Of a stretch of 64,000 nt of DNA, positions 57,191 to 64,000 are shown in pieces. The stretch is from Xiphydria camelus (Eukaryota > Arthropoda > Insecta > Hymenoptera > Xiphydriidae): NCBI GenBank assembly GCA_963678675.1, contig OY783200.1:4228501-4292500 (forward strand), written 5' to 3'. The stretch's first letter is position 1. Every line of letters starts with the position of its first letter. The translations under genes and the position numbers were made by a program. A model generated the notes under the pieces. The model was not told the DNA's origin. It saw nothing but the letters and a program-made list of their open reading frames with translations, and searched no databases.

Positions 57191-59430
57191 CGATGAAAAG
57201 CAGCCACTTTGCGAATGCATAATACGTGACATCGGGTATTCAAATTGAGACGCGAGAAGAAATATTTTTTTCAGAATACAGTAGAACTTCTCGGGCGAGG
57301 ATAATTCCCACTCAACAACCGCACTACATAAGTATAGACCCTCCCATTGGCCGTATGCATTACATGCTCATGCGTCGCTAACAATCTCGCTGCGGCGTGC
57401 TCCGGAATGCATAATTAATAATTCCACCTACTTAGTCTCAATCTGGTATCGCCTCAAGACTCGAGCGAAGCACAAGGTGACTCTTGTAATGTGGAACGCG
57501 GGAATGAAACGAAATTCTACCGTTATCGCTGATAATTCGGAGGTCTTTCGGACCCCTCGAACAAAGAAACGCAGAGACCAGTCGTGAATCGAATGGCATC
57601 CGAGAACTGGAAAGAAATCTCAATCATTTTTTGAAACCGAGCTCGAAACTTTCAATGGTACTCTATCGTAAATATTCCCCCCCTCCAATTTCTTGTTGTC
57701 GTTATGTTTTGCGCGTGAAAAATGACAAGTAACTGCTCGATCCGTGCGTATAGATCACTATAAAGATAGGGTGGTGGGACGTAACGACTGCTGCAGGCGG
57801 AGTAGCTAGTCCGCAGTAATCATTCGTTTTATGTTAAGGCCACGGCATTAAGATGTCTGCGGTGCTGCAGCTAGTTAGGTAGTTCCTCCGCGACGACCTC
57901 AGCCAAAAGTTACATGCCATGTTCATGTTTAAAATATTGATAATTGGTTTAATTAGTAGTAAATAAAATTAAAAACTACGCAATACTGACTCGGTACTGA
58001 TAGACAATACGATGGATATCATTTATTGCCGTAAAATATATTCTATATTGTGTTTTTGATCTACCATCGCCAGTAAACTTTTTGCCGGGACTGTCCGGGT
58101 TTTGCCCCAATACACGAAATAGCTTGTATATACAGACGACGCACTCTTCTGTGCGCGTGTGAACGACGCTCGTGACTCGCTGTCCCGTTCCCCCTCCACG
58201 CACTCGTTCGCTTGCAGGCCTTGCAGATATATGCTATACGACCAAAATTGTGAGGGCTTCTCATGGTTATATCTTGGAAACTAGATGGTGAATCATTCTC
58301 ATTTTTTTTCACATTATTCGTGATCTCCTACTCTACCTTATCCTCGTTTTTTATCAACTTCTTAATTTTAGTTTTGACGGTAGAATTAATGACGCACTGT
58401 TTTGCCCATCATAACGTATTTGTTACGTGTAAATCAAGTCAACTTCAAGTGTAAATATCTCAGGTTTGGGATGGTCAAACTTATTTAAATTACACAGATG
58501 TTTGGATAATGCATTAAATAACATATATGTCAAATTTCAACCATTTCTTAATTCAATGATCTCGTGGAGGTACTACCTTCGCTGTAATCGCGACACGAAG
58601 TTTGGTTCGAAGGGCCGAGTCTGTAAGGCTCCGCGTGAGGACAACACCATTCGAGCTCAGCCTCATTACCATTTCACCGTGAGTGACCACTGGCCGTCAG
58701 TCGTCACGATTTCATCGGGCTCCGTTCACACGGATCTGACGGTTCCTCGCCGATTGCCGACCCACGAATCGACCCACGTTCAACCCAGATTTTGCCTAGA
58801 AAAGGCGAGACAGGATCCCGAGAGCGCCTCGAAAATGTGCGTGGGCATCCATTTCGTGCGTCGCCGCCCGGCAGCCATGTTCTAGAGTCGAGTGATGTCG
58901 TTTCGCGCGCGTCGCTACGGGGGTTCATCCAACTTGGGATTTCGTGGTGCCGTTAATCGCGCCCACGATGGCTGGAGACTGAATTTGAAATTGCGCGTGA
59001 ACTTTCGACGATGACCGAAGAGCAGTGCCGATCTAACGACTTTCCTCGTCCGGCGAAAGCCAAAGGGACTTTGCAATCCGCTCGCGTGAATCGAGATCCC
59101 CCGTGGAATTTCGCGTCGAGCCAAAAACGAAGCCGAGCTGTAAACAATCCGCGGCCAATTTACTCGGATCCGTGGCAGAGAGAAAAAAAAAAGACGAACG
59201 ATGTAGGTCCACGATTATGGCCGAACGCCAACTGAACTGCCCCCGCGACTCGTGAGTCACCCCCCCCCCCCCCCGCGTAATGATAGAGACGCAAAATATT
59301 TTTTGTAATCATTACGCATACAGAGAAAGTGTCGATTAAACTGTACCATCACCCTCTGCCCTTTCCAAATTATACCCGCTTCGACACCAGATCCCAACCT
59401 ATATAATTTATTTCAATTAAGGGACTATAT
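57191..59430. other. upstream flank, no gene recognised
   Basis: Mixed unique sequence with a 15-base C run at 59260-59274. A plus-strand open frame of 139 codons (58466-58885) and several minus frames over 58.7-59.2 kb show no domain that I recognise. Confidence 0.5.
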
Positions 59431-59622
59431 CACATGAGGCTAAACTTACTCGCCAGGAAAGAAACTCGAATCACTATTATCGCATTATCTATGAGCTTTT
59501 GGTTCATATTTATATAATACTTTTTTGAAGATTATATTTTTATCTACCTTACATCGATGTAGGCTAAGAGTTTCTAAATAATGAGATAAGAGTGAAGTTT
59601 CTTCCCTGGCGGACAAGTTCCC
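59431..59622. mobile_element. MITE family A, copy 8
   Basis: CACATGAGGCTAAACTTACT at the left. ATACTTTTTTGAAGATTATA and GATGTAGGCTAAGAGTTT are central, and AAGTTTCTTCCCTGGCGGAC closes the right arm. Near full length with a diverged right end. Confidence 0.75.
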
Positions 59623-59839
59623 GAGTCGAAATTTTAGACCAACTCTTTTAGACTTACGGTAGGTCGATTTTTCATTATATTGAAACCCTATTTTAAGCCC
59701 AAAATAGTCCGTTAGTGAACGTTTCACCAACATTAGGTTTAAAATAGGAACTTATATAGGATGAGAAGGCCAATGGTAGGCCGAATGGAGTATTAGCATC
59801 AAAGTACGAGTAGGGGTACAATTTCGACTCGTCTCATAT

Positions 59840-60850
59840 GGTTTACATCTAGCATAAGAAAAAAAATTTGGTCTAGGAAAAAAATATTATACATCTCAAA
59901 CTATATACTTTTATCTAATAGTGCTATAAATTTCATTTACAAAGAAGTCAAATTGAGGATATGTCACTCATGTATGTAAGGCAGTCTTGTTGAAAACGGT
60001 GCCCTATAAGTATATCTCAGTAACTGATGAACTGATTTTGCTGAAATTTTGCACAGACATTCTCAATAGAATTATCTAGTCCTTGTCATAGGATTTTTTA
60101 TAATATATGTATGTCACAGTTTTTTTATGCATTACAAATGAGCGATACACGTAGTCAAAATCACACGTCTATATTAAAATTGTCGCCATTATGTGAGTAA
60201 ATCAATATTATTAAAATCGGCTATGTCAAGGACTAGTTTTTTTATTTGGTTGAAAACAAAATTTTTGTTTTTTTTTGTTCGTTTCAGATGAATATCAATT
60301 AAAATATTCTGGGCACCGCGAAAACTGTTTTCAACATAGCGCCTTACGTACATGTGACTGTCATATCCTCAAAAAATTTGACTTATTTCTAAATAAAACT
60401 TACAGAACTGTTAGATAAAAGTATTTACCCTCTGCTTTTCCTTATTCCAAATTTATATAGCCCCTTAACCCAAATAAAAAATTTGACTTATTTTAAAATG
60501 AAACTTACAGAGCTGTTAGATAAAAGTATATAGTTTAAGATGTGTAGAATGACTTTTTCCTTAAAAAAATGTTTCCACCGAAAACAAATAGTCATAATTC
60601 ACCTTGCCTTTCCTTGTTCCAGGTGCATATAGCCCCTTAACCCAGATAAAAAATTTGACATTTTTAAATGAAACTTACAAAACTGTTAGATAAAAGTATA
60701 TAGTTTAAGATATGTAGAATGATTTTTTCCTTAAAAAAATGTTTCCACCGAAAACAAATAGTCATAATTCACTCTGCTTTTCCTTGTTCCCGGTGTATAT
60801 AACCCCTTAATTCAAATAAAAAAGAACTTATCCCAAATTCACACACCGTC
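59840..60850. repeat. complex inverted plus tandem repeat
   Basis: Inverted arms of about 105 bp (59905-60003, with TTTTATCTAATAGTGC and GGATATGTCACTCATGTA; 60319-60426, mirrored) flank about 315 bp. The outer part of the right arm is then repeated tandemly: AAAAATTTGAC at about 60373, 60476 and 60646, the last two 170 bp apart. Each contains ACTGTTAGATAAAAGTAT, and the later ones AAAATGTTTCCACCG. The first unit lacks about 65 bp. Confidence 0.65.
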
Positions 60851-61909
60851 CACCCTCTGCCTTCTAACAGGTGTCACGCCGATAAAAAGCGGCGCAACCC
60901 AATTCGACCCCACCTCAGCTGAGCGACACTCGACGGAAGTTTTTAAATAGATCATCTCTCTCTGATAGAAACGGCGAGACCGGGCCGCCTGGATGCGCGG
61001 CATTCAGGGAATCGGCGCAGCGGATGGTGACGAGCCACGGACAGGAAGTCATCCTCAAGACCACGGATCGGGCGTGATACGAGTCGTCGATACGTCGACG
61101 GTTTCGCGCGTCGGCTCCTTACGCGGTACGTAATTGCATCGTTGACGTCATCGGACCGCGACCACTGCCGATGCAGCGTTCGGATGTTATCGAGGAAGCG
61201 GGAGCACACACAACAGCGAGAATCGCCTTTTACAAACCGCGATAGCGATACTTCGAGAGACAGAGACACAGAGAGAGAGAGAGAAAGAGCTGGAAAGAAT
61301 GCTAAGTCGTGGCGCGCGACTCCGTCGTCTCGCCATAAAGGGAGAAACGCGTGGTCGCACGCGAGCGTCGCAGCAGCGGCGGTGACGCCGCGCGTTATTG
61401 TCCAGCGTCCGTAGCTGCGGGTTCTTGCCGCGATTTCTATCGCGACAAAACCCGAGAAGAGCGCTTCTCGCAGCGACGACGGCGGCGGAGAGATAGAAGC
61501 GAGAGCGCGGTTCTTTTTTCTTACACTCGGAAGAAGCGACCGCTGGCCTCCTTCGCGCGAACGTTCCGCGGACGTCGCGCGGTATTTGTGGCTTTTTTCT
61601 CTCCCCCTCTCCCTCGCGGAGGATGAGTTCGATGGGGGCCGTAGGAAGCGCTCTGAAGTGGCCGTATTGAAAGACGCGCGACGACGTTTTCTCTCGTGGA
61701 TGATTTACGACAGTCGCGCGGTAAGTCGCCGAGTAGGAGGGCTTCGCTTTATTTTGATAGAGGGAAGCTGGAGGCTTTTCGTTTCCCATGCGTACCTCCG
61801 CGTGACGATAGGGTGGAGTGGTGCTATTCTGATCAGCTTCGATCATTGTACTGTCTCGTAATCTATGGATTTTTAAGGAAAGTTGGCGTGACACATTTTT
61901 TGAAAGTCA
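60851..61909. other. upstream flank, CpG-rich
   Basis: CpG-rich 61.0-61.75 kb with a GA tract near 61268. A 235-codon minus-strand frame (61187-61894) is Arg/Ser-rich, overlaps three plus frames and has no recognised domain. It could be the CpG promoter of a neighbouring gene, but nothing proves it. Confidence 0.45.
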
Positions 61910-63280
61910 CATTTTGATCTGCAAATAGAATTGTGTTATGATGCGCGTTAAAATTAGTGATGCGACTAGAATATGCAGCAACAGTTTAAAAATGTTCAAG
62001 GATAACAGGATTTTTCTCTTATGGGATATCTTGAGGGTGGATTTTCCATTGAGGGGGTGGAGTGAGAAAATTTTCGTTTTGAATCTGTAGAGGGAATATA
62101 TAACGCGACTAAAATATGCACTAATAATTGAAGAATTCTCGAAAACGGAGGTACTTCTCTCTTATACGTGATATCGTAAGGGTGGATTTCAGACTGAAGG
62201 GATGAAGATAAAAAAACGTCGCTTTGAAACAGTGGAGAGAATAAACTACGCGACTATAATATGCAGTAATATTTGAAGAATCCTCGAAGAGAGAGGGACC
62301 TTTCTCTTGTAGTCGAAATCGAAGGGGTGGATTTCCAGTCGAAGGGGTGGAGCGAAAAAATCAGCATTTCAAATCTAAAGGGCGACTATATGACGCGACC
62401 ATAATATACAATAATAGTTGAGGAATCCTCGAAGACGGAAGTACTTCTCTCTTGCAATTAATATCGTAAGAGTGGATTTCCGGCCGAAGGGGTTGAACGA
62501 GAAAATCATCATTTCAAATCTAAAGGGCGAATGTATGACGTGACTATAATATACAATAATAATTGAGAAATCCTTGAAGACGAAAGTACTTCTCTCCTGC
62601 AGTTAATATCGTAGGGGTGGATTTCCGGCCAAAGGGGTGGAACGGGGAAATCATAATTTCAAATCTAAAGAGCGAATGTATGATGCGAACATAATATATA
62701 GTAATAATTAAAGAATCCTCGAAGAGAAGGAGACTTCTCTCTTGTAGCCAATAACGCAAGGGTTAATTTTCAGCCGAAAGGGTGTGAAGCGAGAAAATCA
62801 TCATTTTGAATTCCTAGAAAGAATAAACTACGCGACTAGATTACGTAGTAATAATCGAAGAATTCTCGAAAACAAAAGTACTTCTCTCTTGAAACCGATA
62901 TCGCAGGGATGGATTTCCTGCTGAAGAGGTGGAGCAAGAAAGTCGCCATTTCGAATCTGTAGAAGAAATTAATCGCGCGACTACGCTATACAGTAATAGT
63001 TGAAGAATCCAAGAAGTGAGAGGGACTTCTCTCTTATAGTCGATGTCATAGGGGTGGATTTTCCGTCGAAGGAGTAAAGCGAGAAAATCGTTGATCTGAA
63101 ACTATAGAGAGAATAAATCACTCGACCATAACATGCAGTAATAATCGAAGAATCCTCAAGGATAAATGTACGTCTCTCTCATAGCCGTCATCGCAAGGAT
63201 AGACTTCCAGTCGAACAGATGAGGCGAAAAAATCGTAGTCTCTCAGATCCGTAAAGCGAATCGATCGCGTAAAAAGAATT
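61910..63280. repeat. 145-bp tandem array (about 9.5 units)
   Basis: The word GCGACT or a variant recurs at 61962, 62105, 62250, 62395, 62540, 62685, 62832, 62977, 63122 and 63267: spacing 143, 145, 145, 145, 145, 145, 147, 145, 145. Each unit has TATGCAGTAATAATTGAAGA, CCTCGAA, TACTTCTCTC, ATATCG, GGGGTGGATTTCC, GAAGGGGTGGA, CGAGAAAATC and AATCTAAAG in order. Units differ at many sites, yet indels are almost absent. Confidence 0.9.
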
Positions 63281-63336
63281 ATACCAAAATAGACCAAAAG
63301 TCCACAGATAACGAAATAATCGCAATTACAATAAGA
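63268..63336. mobile_element. MITE family A' half copy 9
   Basis: AAATAGACCAAAAGTCCACAGATAACGAAATAATCGC-like sequence (key words ACCAAAAGTCCAC and AACGAAATAATCGC) matches one arm of the short subfamily. The other arm is missing at the edge of the 145-bp array. Confidence 0.45.
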
Positions 63337-64000
63337 CCGATCGGAATAGTACCTCGTTACCCCATTGCAGGTGCCTCTAGAAGCGCTTAAAAGAAATTAT
63401 TAATCGCAGAATGACACCCGAGAGTCAAAAGTCCTCGAAATGAGCTCTCGAACGCAAAAGAACATTAAAACGTCGAATGAGATTGCGTCCACGACCTGCA
63501 GCAAATCGAATTAAAGATATATCGAGGCTCCAAAAAAGAACCTTGAAAAGACCTCGAGAGTTCTCAAAATCCAAAACAGCATTAAAGACCATCGCCCGAA
63601 TCCTTCCAAAGCCCAGCATAACTCGCACAAAACTCGATTGATATCCGCCAATCCGCATTGCAGCTCACAGTCCAATCCTCTTCACAGTACCTTCCAACCG
63701 AACCTTCATCATCAACCGTTCACCCGACAACGACCCTCGACGAATAAACGATCTCCCAACCGAACGAACGAGTCCATCCGGCAAATACACCCGTTCGTAT
63801 CGCGCTCCGGATCCCGTTGGAATATCGATCCCCGATAATAATAATCGAGCGAACACAAAAGTGTCGGACAGGTCGGAGCGGTCGCGTCCGCGTTGCATTC
63901 CATCCGCCTAACGTGCAAGGTATCAGCTGAGCCCAACGGCTCGTAAAACCCGCCTCGACGAGCTCCCACGGGCTTCACCTTCTACGCTGTTCAGCGCCTA
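63337..64000. other. upstream flank, no gene recognised
   Basis: Unique sequence to the end of the window. Overlapping short frames on both strands at 63.4-64.0 kb show no recognisable protein. Confidence 0.5.

Noticed and set aside
58466..58885. 139-codon plus-strand open frame upstream of how
   Set aside because: No recognisable domain, no splice partners, and overlapped by minus-strand frames.
61187..61894. 235-codon minus-strand open frame upstream of how
   Set aside because: Low-complexity Arg/Ser composition including a translated GA tract. Three overlapping plus-strand frames and no known domain.
61910..63280. Regular array considered as a CRISPR array
   Set aside because: Units are 145 bp with no short perfect repeat separated by unique spacers, and the genome is eukaryotic.

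Overview
The window is eukaryotic and comes from an insect, most likely a hymenopteran and probably an ant. That placement is an inference from three things: the protein sequence of the one gene present, CpG-rich unique sequence, and many short palindromic DNA transposons. There is no bacterial gene organisation, operon, CRISPR array or recognisable tRNA/rRNA gene.

One protein-coding gene can be reconstructed completely. It is a minus-strand STAR-family RNA-binding protein gene, the orthologue of Drosophila held out wings (how) and vertebrate quaking. Six coding exons (54990-55116, 23694-23827, 17471-17587, 13946-14089, 12705-12804, 11011-11333) have consensus GT/AG borders, keep the frame, and give a 314-residue protein: QUA1, KH with a GPRG loop, QUA2, and a Tyr-rich C-terminal tail. 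The start ATG has an in-frame stop just upstream, so it is the true first coding exon. Intron 1 is about 31 kb.

Layout by plus-strand coordinate. 1-5.4 kb is apparently intergenic and holds one nested MITE. About 5.4-11.0 kb is probably the 3' UTR and 3' flank, with A/T tracts, STAR-type sites and small hairpins. 11.0-23.8 kb holds exons 6 to 2 and their introns, with several inverted-repeat elements. 23.8-55.0 kb is intron 1, rich in MITEs, two satellite-like arrays and GC-rich islands near 28.7, 45 and 54.5 kb. 55.1-56.3 kb is the CpG-rich 5' UTR/promoter. 56.3-64 kb is the upstream flank with AT-rich repeats, a mixed inverted/tandem repeat and a regular 145-bp satellite array.

The most notable non-genic structures are: (1) a 944-bp pogo/Tc1-like transposon derivative with perfect 25-bp terminal inverted repeats and a TA target duplication, inserted inside a ~150-bp satellite array, keeping only the two ends of its transposase; (2) a ten-anchor, 145-bp-period array whose spacing is far better conserved than its sequence; (3) a recurrent palindromic MITE family with at least nine copies, three of them interrupted by other insertions; and (4) many further palindromic elements. 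Most long open frames in the GC-rich parts look like chance frames and are not annotated as genes.
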